Source: Chitinophagaceae bacterium
GTDB taxonomy: Bacteria > Bacteroidota > Bacteroidia > Chitinophagales > Chitinophagaceae
Reading direction: 5' to 3'
Assembly (NCBI GenBank): GCA_014379785.1
Contig: JACMLD010000153.1
Location: 1-5,563 of the forward strand
DNA length: 5,563 nucleotides
Part shown: positions 1 to 5,563 of the stretch, one piece after another
Position numbering within the stretch: the first letter of the stretch is position 1
How the letters are laid out: each line of letters begins with the position of its first letter
Position numbers and translations under genes: made by a program
Notes under the pieces: generated by a model
What the model was told of the DNA's origin: nothing
Databases searched by the model: none
Seen by the model: only the letters and a program-made list of their open reading frames with translations

Positions 1-891
1 GAAGGGACCAACAAGGCACCACTAAAACTTCGCGACATACTTCTCCACGAAGCGGGGTTGAAATCTTTCATTCCATATTATCGCGAAACCACTGATACCA
101 AAAATGTTCCATCGGCCGCGTTTTATCGCTACAAACCAGACAGCAGTCACCAGATAAGAGTGGCCGAAAACATGTTTATGCGCAACGACTGGATAGATAC
201 CATCTATCACCGCATTCTCTGGAGTCCTTTGTCAGAAGCCGGCAAATATGTGTACAGCGACAACGATTTTATCTTCCTGGGAAGAATTGTAGAAGCAATC
301 AGCGGCATGCCGCTCGATCAATATGTGAAAACCACTTTCTACGATAAACTCGGTCTCAATGCCACAGGCTTCAAACCCCGCGACCGCTATCCGCTGGCAT
401 TCATTGCACCAACCGAAAATGAAGCCGGTTTTCGCCAGCAATTGATCTGGGGTGACGTACACGACCCGGGTGCCGCAATGTTTGGAGGCGTAGCCGGCCA
501 CGCAGGACTCTTCAGCAATGTAAAAGACATGGCGGTACTGGCACAATTGCTCCTCAACGGTGGAGAATTCAATGGCGAAAGGTTCATAAAAAAGGAAACC
601 ATCGCATTTTTCAACACCTGGCACAGCAATATCAGTCGCCGTGGCCTCGGTTTCGACAAACCTGAAAAAGACAACGCCACCCGAAAAGAGCCCTATCCCA
701 GCGCATCGGCCTCGCCGCAAACCTTTGGTCACACCGGGTTTACGGGCACCTGCATATGGATGGATCCAAAATACAACCTTACCTATGTGTTTTTGTCGAA
801 CCGGGTAAATCCCGACGGCAACAGCAAACTGCTGCAAATGAATATCCGCCCGAAGATCCAGGAGGTCATTTATAGCGCCATTCAGCAATAG
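1..891 (+). CDS. Beta-lactamase-fold serine hydrolase, C-terminal 296 residues (5' end outside window); probably the C-terminal module of a GH3 fusion
   Basis: The reading frame is open from base 1, so the true start lies upstream and internal ATG/TTG codons are not the start. The visible 296 residues match the class C beta-lactamase/penicillin-binding family (PF00144). The first visible stretch (GTNKAPLKLRDILLHEAGL) normally lies shortly after the catalytic SxxK, which is therefore off-window. The second motif is YSD at visible residues 85-87 (bases 253-261), in place of the classical YxN. The third is HTG at 244-246 (bases 730-738), in place of KTG. Between them are the family's GGVAGHAGLFS and RRGLGFDKPE segments. 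In Bacteroidota this exact style of domain is usually the C-terminal half of a protein of roughly 1000 residues with an N-terminal NagZ-like GH3 beta-N-acetylglucosaminidase. That half is inferred, not seen. Likely role: peptidoglycan fragment recycling, perhaps an AmiE-like muramyl amidase, rather than drug resistance. The domain is very sure; the fusion and substrate are moderate. Confidence 0.93.
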   Translation, partial: EGTNKAPLKLRDILLHEAGLKSFIPYYRETTDTKNVPSAAFYRYKPDSSHQIRVAENMFMRNDWIDTIYHRILWSPLSEAGKYVYSDNDFIFLGRIVEAISGMPLDQYVKTTFYDKLGLNATGFKPRDRYPLAFIAPTENEAGFRQQLIWGDVHDPGAAMFGGVAGHAGLFSNVKDMAVLAQLLLNGGEFNGERFIKKETIAFFNTWHSNISRRGLGFDKPEKDNATRKEPYPSASASPQTFGHTGFTGTCIWMDPKYNLTYVFLSNRVNPDGNSKLLQMNIRPKIQEVIYSAIQQ

Positions 892-917
892 AAAATTCCC
901 GAAAGGGCGTAATTTCG
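892..917 (+). other. Possible RNA hairpin in the 32-bp spacer before korA
   Basis: Directly after the TAG of the serine hydrolase, AAATT-CCC (893-900) can pair with GGG (905-907) and AATTT (911-915). The loop is GAAA (901-904), a GNRA-type tetraloop, and the unpaired bases CGT (908-910) form a 3-nt bulge on the 3' arm. No clear T-tract follows, so it is not a standard intrinsic terminator. It could be a weak terminator, a 3'-end stabiliser for the upstream mRNA, or chance. The 3' arm overlaps the promoter-like box at 910-917. Confidence 0.3.
910..917 (+). promoter_or_regulatory. Weak Bacteroidota-type -7 element (TAATTTCG) before korA
   Basis: TAATTTCG matches the Bacteroidota primary-sigma -7 consensus TAnnTTTG except for C in place of the last T. 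It ends 6 bp before the korA ATG, so a transcript starting at the usual distance would be leaderless or nearly so. I see no convincing TTTG -33 element at the expected distance, around 885-893. Expression could equally come by read-through from the upstream gene. Confidence 0.33.
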
Positions 918-923
918 CAGACT

Positions 924-2771
924 ATGAACAGGAAACAGGAAGTTTTAAGCGATGTCGTCATCAAATTCGCCGGCGACAGCGGTGACGGTATGCAGCTCAC
1001 CGGCAGCCAGTTTACCAACAACACGGCTATGATGGGGATTGACCTCGCCACTTTTCCGGATTTTCCGGCAGAGATCCGCGCCCCGATAGGAACCCTGCCT
1101 GGTGTTTCCGGCTATCAGCTGAGATTCAGCAGCGACCGCATCTTTACACCCGGTGATGAGTGCGACGTATTGGTGGCAATGAATGCAGCTGCGCTGAAAA
1201 CAAACCTGAAAGGCCTGAAAAAAGGCGGAAAGATCATTGCCAATACCGATGGGTTTGATGGCAAAAACCTCCGCCTCGCCAATTACCCCGATGGTGTTAA
1301 TCCCCTCGAAGACGACAGCCTTGCCAATTACGAGTTAATAAAAATGGACGTGACCCGGATGACGCGCGAAGCGCTGAAAGACATCACCATGGGCACGAAA
1401 GAAAAGGACCGCGCAAAAAACATGTTTGTGCTCGGGTTTCTCTACTGGATGTACAACCGCGACATGGAAAATACCGTCCAGTTCCTCACCGAAAAATTTG
1501 GAAAAAAAGCAGAGATACTGGAGAGCAACGTAAGAGCACTCCGGGCCGGATATAATTTTGCAGACACCACAGAAACTTTCACCACCACCTATAAAGTGGA
1601 GAAAGCAAAAATGGACCACGGCGTATACCGCAGCATCATGGGAAATCAGGCCCTGGCTTACGGACTGATCGCCGCGTCACAAAAAAGCGGTTTGCCTCTG
1701 TTTCTCGGCTCCTACCCAATCACTCCGGCTTCAGACATTTTGCACGAACTCAGTCGCCACAAGGCATTCGGCATAAAAACATTTCAGGCAGAAGACGAGA
1801 TCGCTGCCATTACTTCATCCATCGGTGCGGCTTATGGCGGTTCACTCGCCGTTACTACCACCAGCGGACCCGGTATGGCACTCAAAGCAGAAGCGATGGG
1901 TCTTGCCATGATGCTCGAAATTCCACTCCTTATTATAGATGTTCAGCGCGGCGGACCGTCCACAGGTCTTCCTACAAAAACTGAACAAAGTGACCTCTTG
2001 CAGGCCTACTACGGCAGAAACGGCGAATGCCCCATGCCAGTCATCAGCGCCAGCACACCAAGCGACTGTTTTGACGCAGTCTATGAAGCAGTCAGAATTG
2101 CTGTGCAGCACATGACCCCTGTAATATTTTTAAGCGACGGATACATCGCAAACGGCGCCGAACCATGGAAATTTCCCGCAGGAAACGATCTCCCACCGAT
2201 TGAAGTAACCTTTAAAACACAACTCGGTCACGGCGAATCAACCTTCCTGCCTTATCTGCGCGATGAAAAACTCGTGAGACCATGGGCACTGCCGGGAACA
2301 GCCGGACTGGAGCACCGCATCGGCGGACTCGAAAAACAAAATATCACCGGCAATATCAGTTACGAACCCGAGAATCACCAGTTGATGGTGAAGATCAGGC
2401 AGGAAAAAGTGGACAAGATCGCCGATTATATTCCTGAACAAAAAATAGACAATGGTCCGGAAAAAGGGAAAATCCTTGTTCTTGGATGGGGCAGCACATA
2501 CGGTGCGATAAAAAGTGCGATCAACGAACTACTGGCAGAAGGTCACCAGGTAAGTCACGCGCACCTTCGCTATCTGCGCCCCTTCCCAAAAAACCTGGGC
2601 AACATTCTCAAGAACTTCGAGCACGTGCTGATTCCCGAAATCAACAACGGCCAGCTGATAAAAATCATTCGCGATGTTTATTTTGTAGACGCGAAGCCGT
2701 ACAATAAAATAATGGGTGTGCCCATCACAAAAGGTGAAATGATATTGAAGATCAGAGAAATGCTAGATTAA
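924..2771 (+). CDS. korA: 2-oxoacid:acceptor (ferredoxin) oxidoreductase subunit alpha, gamma-alpha fused, KorA type
   Basis: This cytoplasmic subunit of a thiamine-diphosphate enzyme oxidatively decarboxylates a 2-oxoacid, most likely 2-oxoglutarate, to an acyl-CoA with reduction of ferredoxin; the reaction can run in reverse. The protein has 615 residues. The gamma domain fills about residues 10-210 and opens with GDSGDGMQLTG (17-27). The alpha pyrimidine-binding domain follows from about 235, with YPITPASDI (264-272), the acidic QAEDE (288-292), TSGPG (313-317) and QRGGPSTGLPTKTEQSD (341-357). A transketolase-C-like domain II starts near 516, with PEINNGQL at 571-578. There are only three cysteines (80, 369, 382) and no CxxC cluster, so an iron-sulfur centre and the ThDP-binding half must come from a separate beta subunit. 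The length is normal for the fused form. No beta gene follows; pheS begins 12 bp downstream. The ATG at 924 directly precedes the conserved domain and has no strong Shine-Dalgarno sequence. The exact 2-oxoacid is uncertain. Confidence 0.95.
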   Translation: MNRKQEVLSDVVIKFAGDSGDGMQLTGSQFTNNTAMMGIDLATFPDFPAEIRAPIGTLPGVSGYQLRFSSDRIFTPGDECDVLVAMNAAALKTNLKGLKKGGKIIANTDGFDGKNLRLANYPDGVNPLEDDSLANYELIKMDVTRMTREALKDITMGTKEKDRAKNMFVLGFLYWMYNRDMENTVQFLTEKFGKKAEILESNVRALRAGYNFADTTETFTTTYKVEKAKMDHGVYRSIMGNQALAYGLIAASQKSGLPLFLGSYPITPASDILHELSRHKAFGIKTFQAEDEIAAITSSIGAAYGGSLAVTTTSGPGMALKAEAMGLAMMLEIPLLIIDVQRGGPSTGLPTKTEQSDLLQAYYGRNGECPMPVISASTPSDCFDAVYEAVRIAVQHMTPVIFLSDGYIANGAEPWKFPAGNDLPPIEVTFKTQLGHGESTFLPYLRDEKLVRPWALPGTAGLEHRIGGLEKQNITGNISYEPENHQLMVKIRQEKVDKIADYIPEQKIDNGPEKGKILVLGWGSTYGAIKSAINELLAEGHQVSHAHLRYLRPFPKNLGNILKNFEHVLIPEINNGQLIKIIRDVYFVDAKPYNKIMGVPITKGEMILKIREMLD

Positions 2772-2783
2772 CCCAACCCACCA

Positions 2784-3815
2784 ATGAATCAGATAGTTGA
2801 ACAGATAGAACAATATAAAAAAGAGATCGAAACGCTTTCGATTGCAGACGCCAAAGACCTGGAAGAATACAGAATCAAATGGCTCGGCACAAAAGGCATC
2901 GTCAAATCGCTGATGGGCGAAATGAAGAATGTAGCGGTTGAAGACAAAAAAGCCTTCGGCCTGATCATGAATGAATTCAAGCAGTTTGCCGAATCCAGAT
3001 ATGATACTGCAAAAGAGGCCGGTGGCGCAACACAGGAGAAAAAATCATCGGGCATCGACAGCAGTCTTCCCGGAGAAAATCTTCCACTTGGCAGCCGCCA
3101 CCCCATCAGCCTCATGCGCAATAAAATGGTAGAGATTTTCGCGCGACTCGGTTTCAGCGTCGCGGATGGCCCCGAAATCGAAGATGATTTTCACAACTTC
3201 ACAGCATTGAACCTGCCGGAGCATCACCCCGCGAGAGACATGCAGGATACATTTTACATTCAACAGAATCCTGACTGGCTGCTGCGCACACATACCAGCA
3301 ACGTGCAGATACACGAGATGGAAAAAGGAAAACTTCCATTGAGAATTGTGATGCCAGGACGAGTATACCGCAATGAAACAGTCAGCGCAAGAAGTCACTG
3401 CTTCTTTCATCAGATAGAAGGGTTGTACATAGATGAGAACGTATCCTTTGCAGATCTCAAACAGACCCTGTATTTCTTTGTTCAGGAAATGTATGGCAAG
3501 AATATACAGGTTCGTTTCAGACCGAGTTATTTTCCCTTTACCGAACCCAGCGCAGAAATGGACATTGAATGCCTTCTTTGTCGTGGCGCAGGTTGCAGCG
3601 TGTGCAAACGCACCGGCTGGCTCGAAATACTGGGTTGTGGCATGATCCATCCAAACGTATTGCAGAACTGCGGAATCGATTCGGAAAAATACACCGGTTT
3701 TGCATTCGGTATGGGCATTGAAAGGCCCACACTGCAGAAATATGGCATTAGTGACATCAGGCTGTTCAGCGAAAACGATGTGAGATTTCTGAAACAATTT
3801 ACCTCCGCCATCTAA
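2784..3815 (+). CDS. pheS: Phenylalanine--tRNA ligase alpha subunit
   Basis: This is the catalytic subunit of the cytoplasmic alpha2-beta2 class II synthetase that charges tRNA-Phe; it needs PheT, which is not in this window. The protein has 343 residues. An N-terminal coiled-coil, tRNA-contacting arm spans about 1-95, and the catalytic core starts near GSRHPISLMRNKM (103-115). The LLRTHTS segment lies at 166-172. Motif 2 is at about 191-213, with PGRVYRNE and FFHQIEG. A four-cysteine cluster (C263, C266, C271, C274) is spaced CxxC-x4-CxxC, as often seen in bacterial PheS, and may bind zinc. GFAFGMGIER (305-314) carries motif 3 and keeps the alanine (A307) that limits the size of the amino-acid pocket. 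The residue after the motif 3 arginine is proline (P315), where I would expect an aliphatic residue. The ATG follows korA by a 12-bp CA-rich spacer without a Shine-Dalgarno sequence. Separation of pheS from pheT is common in Bacteroidota. Confidence 0.97.
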   Translation: MNQIVEQIEQYKKEIETLSIADAKDLEEYRIKWLGTKGIVKSLMGEMKNVAVEDKKAFGLIMNEFKQFAESRYDTAKEAGGATQEKKSSGIDSSLPGENLPLGSRHPISLMRNKMVEIFARLGFSVADGPEIEDDFHNFTALNLPEHHPARDMQDTFYIQQNPDWLLRTHTSNVQIHEMEKGKLPLRIVMPGRVYRNETVSARSHCFFHQIEGLYIDENVSFADLKQTLYFFVQEMYGKNIQVRFRPSYFPFTEPSAEMDIECLLCRGAGCSVCKRTGWLEILGCGMIHPNVLQNCGIDSEKYTGFAFGMGIERPTLQKYGISDIRLFSENDVRFLKQFTSAI

Positions 3816-4679
3816 GTGTGGAGCATTGATGATATCAACACTGTTTGTGTCTGCGGATCCGGCACCATGGGAGCCGGCATCGCGCAGGTGGCCGCCCGCA
3901 GCGGATTTCATACGATACTTTATGATGTCAATGCCGCTGCGCTCGAGAAAGCTTCAATACGGTTAACTGATGATCTTGCGCAACAGGTGAACCGTGGCAA
4001 ACTGTCCGACTCAGACAAAACCGATACCCTGAGCCGTCTCAGGTTTGTCACCGATATGAATGATTGCCTTGCGGATGTTTTTATCGAAGCCATTGTAGAA
4101 GACCCATTGGTAAAAGCGGGACTGTTCAATCAACTCAACGAATTCAACCACAGCGAAGTGATCTTCGCTACCAATACCTCATCACTTTCAGTAACTGCCA
4201 TTGCAAAAAATGTTATGCATCCGGAAAGAGTAGTGGGAATGCATTTTTTCAACCCAGCTCCACTCATGAAACTCGTGGAAGTGGTGAATGCTGACACCAC
4301 AGAGCCCGGAGTCTCCCAACTGATCGCCGCACTGGCCAGAAAAATGGGCAAGACCCCGGTGTTTTGTAAAGACTCACCTGGTTTTATTGTCAATCACGTG
4401 GCCCGTCCATATTATATCGAAGCTTTACGACTTGCAGAAGAAGGGGTGGCCGATTTTGCGACAATCGACGCACTGATGGAGTCTTCAGGATTCAAAATGG
4501 GACCATTTAAACTCATGGATCTGATCGGCAACGATATCAATTATGCGGTAAGCTGCTCTGTCTTCGATGCACTCGGACAACCAGAGCGTCTGCGACCTTC
4601 CGCAATACAAAAAGAGCGGGTGGATAAAAATGAACTGGGAAGAAAAACCGGCAAGGGATATTATGACTACAGCAAGTAA
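3816..4679 (+). CDS. hbd: NAD-dependent 3-hydroxyacyl-CoA dehydrogenase (3-hydroxybutyryl-CoA dehydrogenase/PaaH type)
   Basis: The enzyme interconverts L-3-hydroxyacyl-CoA and 3-oxoacyl-CoA with NAD(H) in beta-oxidation, phenylacetate or butyrate-type pathways. The 287-residue length is typical of the stand-alone form. The Rossmann domain has GSGTMG at 14-19 and D37 at the end of the second strand, which favours NAD. The catalytic set can be placed by spacing from the human short-chain enzyme: S122, H143 and E155 (the His-Glu pair, 12 apart) and N193 in SPGFIVN. The C-terminal helical domain runs from about 187 and ends in the usual GRKTGKGYYDYS. The start is GTG, immediately after the pheS TAA and in the same frame. 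The first downstream ATG (3867) lies inside the nucleotide-binding motif, so GTG is the only sensible standard start. No Shine-Dalgarno sequence is visible (the bases before it include CCTCC, the wrong sense), which suggests translational coupling to pheS. Symbol hbd/paaH is by family; chain-length preference is not readable here. Confidence 0.95.
   Translation: MWSIDDINTVCVCGSGTMGAGIAQVAARSGFHTILYDVNAAALEKASIRLTDDLAQQVNRGKLSDSDKTDTLSRLRFVTDMNDCLADVFIEAIVEDPLVKAGLFNQLNEFNHSEVIFATNTSSLSVTAIAKNVMHPERVVGMHFFNPAPLMKLVEVVNADTTEPGVSQLIAALARKMGKTPVFCKDSPGFIVNHVARPYYIEALRLAEEGVADFATIDALMESSGFKMGPFKLMDLIGNDINYAVSCSVFDALGQPERLRPSAIQKERVDKNELGRKTGKGYYDYSK
4653..4658 (+). promoter_or_regulatory. Weak Shine-Dalgarno-like AAGGGA before the SDR gene
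   Basis: AAGGGA lies 4 bp before ATG 4663, inside the 3' end of the dehydrogenase gene. It supports that start over the in-frame ATG at 4630. The same bases encode the conserved GKG near the dehydrogenase C-terminus, so coding constraint alone can explain them. Bacteroidota rely little on Shine-Dalgarno pairing. Confidence 0.25.
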
Positions 4680-5563
4680 AGTTTTTATCACTGGCGGTAC
4701 CGGCTTTTTGGGTGCTTATATCATCAGGGAACTTGTGTCGAAAGGCTTTTCTGTACGCGCACTCCGCCGCGGGAATAAAATACCCTCATTCATTGATGCC
4801 TCTGTTTTTTCAAAAGTGGAATGGGTTGACGGCGATGTCCTGGATATCGTAGCATTGGAAGCAGGAATGGAAGGCATCGATACGGTCATTCATTCCGCGG
4901 CAAAAGTTTCCTTCTACGCGAGCGAACGCGATGAGTTGTATAAAACAAATGTTGAAGGCACTGCCAACGTGGTCAATGCCGCATTGTCAAAACAGGTGAG
5001 CCGCTTTGTGCAGATCAGTTCAGTTGCGGCTCTCGGTAGAACAAAACAATCTACCATCGTTACCGAAGAAAAGAAATGGGAAGAAAGCAGCACGAACACC
5101 AACTATGCCGTGAGCAAGTATATGGCAGAAAACGAAGTGTGGAGGGGCATGGCCGAAGGTCTCGATGTCATTATTTTAAATCCGTCTACGATCCTCGGTT
5201 TTGGCGACTGGAATGCATCAAGTGCTGCGATATTTAAAAATGCTTACAATGAATTTCCCTGGTACACATCCGGCGTAAACGGATTTGTAGACGTGGAGGA
5301 TGTGGCCCACGTAACAGTTTTACTTTTAGAAAAAAATATCGTCAACGAAAGATTTATCATCAACAGCGACAACTGGTCATTCAGGAAAGTGTTTGAGAGC
5401 ATTGCAGACAACTTTGGCAAAAAGCGCCCTCACAAGTCCGCAACCATCTGGATGGGCTCCATTGCATGGCGCTTGGAAAAGTTAAAATCTCTTTTTACGG
5501 GCAATAAACCTCTGCTTACAAGAGAGACCGCAAAAATCGCTCATACGCAGACACACTTTAACA
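4663..5563 (+). CDS. NAD(P)-dependent extended SDR, epimerase/dehydratase or dihydroflavonol-reductase-like (3' end outside window)
   Basis: Translation from ATG 4663 stays open to the window edge, giving 300 residues with no stop; family members are usually about 320-340 residues, so little is missing. The Rossmann nucleotide motif is TGGTGFLG (10-17). The second strand ends in VRALRRG (31-37), with basic residues and no acidic one, which favours NADP(H) over NAD(H). HSAAKV (77-82), the serine pair S119/S120, and Y148/K152 in YAVSK form the SDR catalytic set. NPSTILGFGD (173-182) and FVDVEDVA (208-215) are typical of the extended SDR fold. The substrate cannot be told; sugar-nucleotide epimerase, dihydroflavonol or ketone reductase, and 3-beta-HSD-like roles are all possible. 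The ATG overlaps the dehydrogenase end by 17 bp and has a purine-rich AAGGGA (4653-4658) 4 bp upstream. An in-frame ATG at 4630 would add 11 residues but is less well placed relative to the first beta strand. Confidence 0.92.
   Translation, partial: MTTASKVFITGGTGFLGAYIIRELVSKGFSVRALRRGNKIPSFIDASVFSKVEWVDGDVLDIVALEAGMEGIDTVIHSAAKVSFYASERDELYKTNVEGTANVVNAALSKQVSRFVQISSVAALGRTKQSTIVTEEKKWEESSTNTNYAVSKYMAENEVWRGMAEGLDVIILNPSTILGFGDWNASSAAIFKNAYNEFPWYTSGVNGFVDVEDVAHVTVLLLEKNIVNERFIINSDNWSFRKVFESIADNFGKKRPHKSATIWMGSIAWRLEKLKSLFTGNKPLLTRETAKIAHTQTHFN

Noticed and set aside
58..60. TTG at 58 as start of the serine hydrolase
   Set aside because: The frame is open back to base 1 with conserved family residues before it, so the true start is upstream.
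253..261. Serine hydrolase as an antibiotic-resistance beta-lactamase
   Set aside because: The motifs are YSD and HTG rather than YxN and KTG, and the rest of the sequence matches the GH3-associated cell-wall family.
232..888. 218-residue open frame on the - strand opposite the serine hydrolase
   Set aside because: It is fully antisense to a conserved domain with clear motifs; the translation has no family features.
1415..1509. Slippery-type runs AAAAAAC (1415-1421, in A AAA AAC phase) and A7 (1502-1508) in korA, possible -1 frameshift sites
   Set aside because: korA is full length without a shift, a -1 slip would stop soon afterwards (near 1550), and I see no obvious stimulatory stem. Lysine-rich coding explains the runs.
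2486..2707. 73-residue + strand frame inside korA
   Set aside because: It is an out-of-frame reading of the korA C-terminal domain, low in hydrophobic structure, with no motif or initiation signal.
3570..3606. Four-cysteine cluster in PheS as an inserted zinc-finger novelty
   Set aside because: CxxC-x4-CxxC in this place is common in bacterial PheS, so it is an ordinary family feature.
3045..3911. 288-residue open frame on the - strand across the pheS/dehydrogenase junction
   Set aside because: It lies antisense to two confidently assigned genes, shows no recognisable family motif and is rich in Cys/His as expected of a shadow translation.

Overview
The window looks like chromosomal DNA of a Bacteroidota bacterium, probably of the Chitinophagales/Sphingobacteriales type. 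The clues are: a PheS with the Bacteroidota-style motif 2 (RNETVSARSHCFFHQ) and no adjacent pheT; a 2-oxoacid:ferredoxin oxidoreductase alpha subunit in the fused gamma-alpha form; the C-terminal part of a serine-hydrolase module typical of GH3/beta-lactamase fusion proteins of that phylum; and no convincing Shine-Dalgarno sequence before most genes, with one TAnnTTTG-like promoter element next to a start codon. The assignment rests on remembered family features, not on a search.

Layout, all on the + strand and almost gapless. 1-891: 3' part of a beta-lactamase-fold serine hydrolase, probably the C-terminal half of a NagZ-like GH3 fusion. 892-923: a 32-bp spacer with a GAAA-loop hairpin and a weak promoter-like box. 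924-2771: korA (gamma-alpha fused 2-oxoacid:acceptor oxidoreductase subunit). 2784-3815: pheS, 12 bp later. 3816-4679: an NAD-dependent 3-hydroxyacyl-CoA dehydrogenase whose GTG start directly abuts the pheS stop codon in the same frame. 4663-5563: an NAD(P)-dependent extended SDR (epimerase/dihydroflavonol-reductase type) that overlaps the dehydrogenase by 17 bp and runs off the right edge.

The last four genes are packed like an operon. Two of them act on CoA or 2-oxoacid intermediates: KorA makes or uses acyl-CoA with ferredoxin, and the dehydrogenase is a beta-oxidation or butyrate-type enzyme. The SDR could reduce or epimerise a small carbonyl or sugar substrate. PheS is a housekeeping gene carried among them. 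The upstream hydrolase most likely belongs to peptidoglycan recycling and is functionally separate.

I see no mobile element, CRISPR array, RNA gene, defence system or other exotic cassette. This is mostly ordinary core metabolism. The points worth a second look are the missing KorB partner, the zero-gap in-frame pheS/dehydrogenase junction, the hairpin and promoter-like box before korA, and the predicted NagZ-AmiE type fusion.
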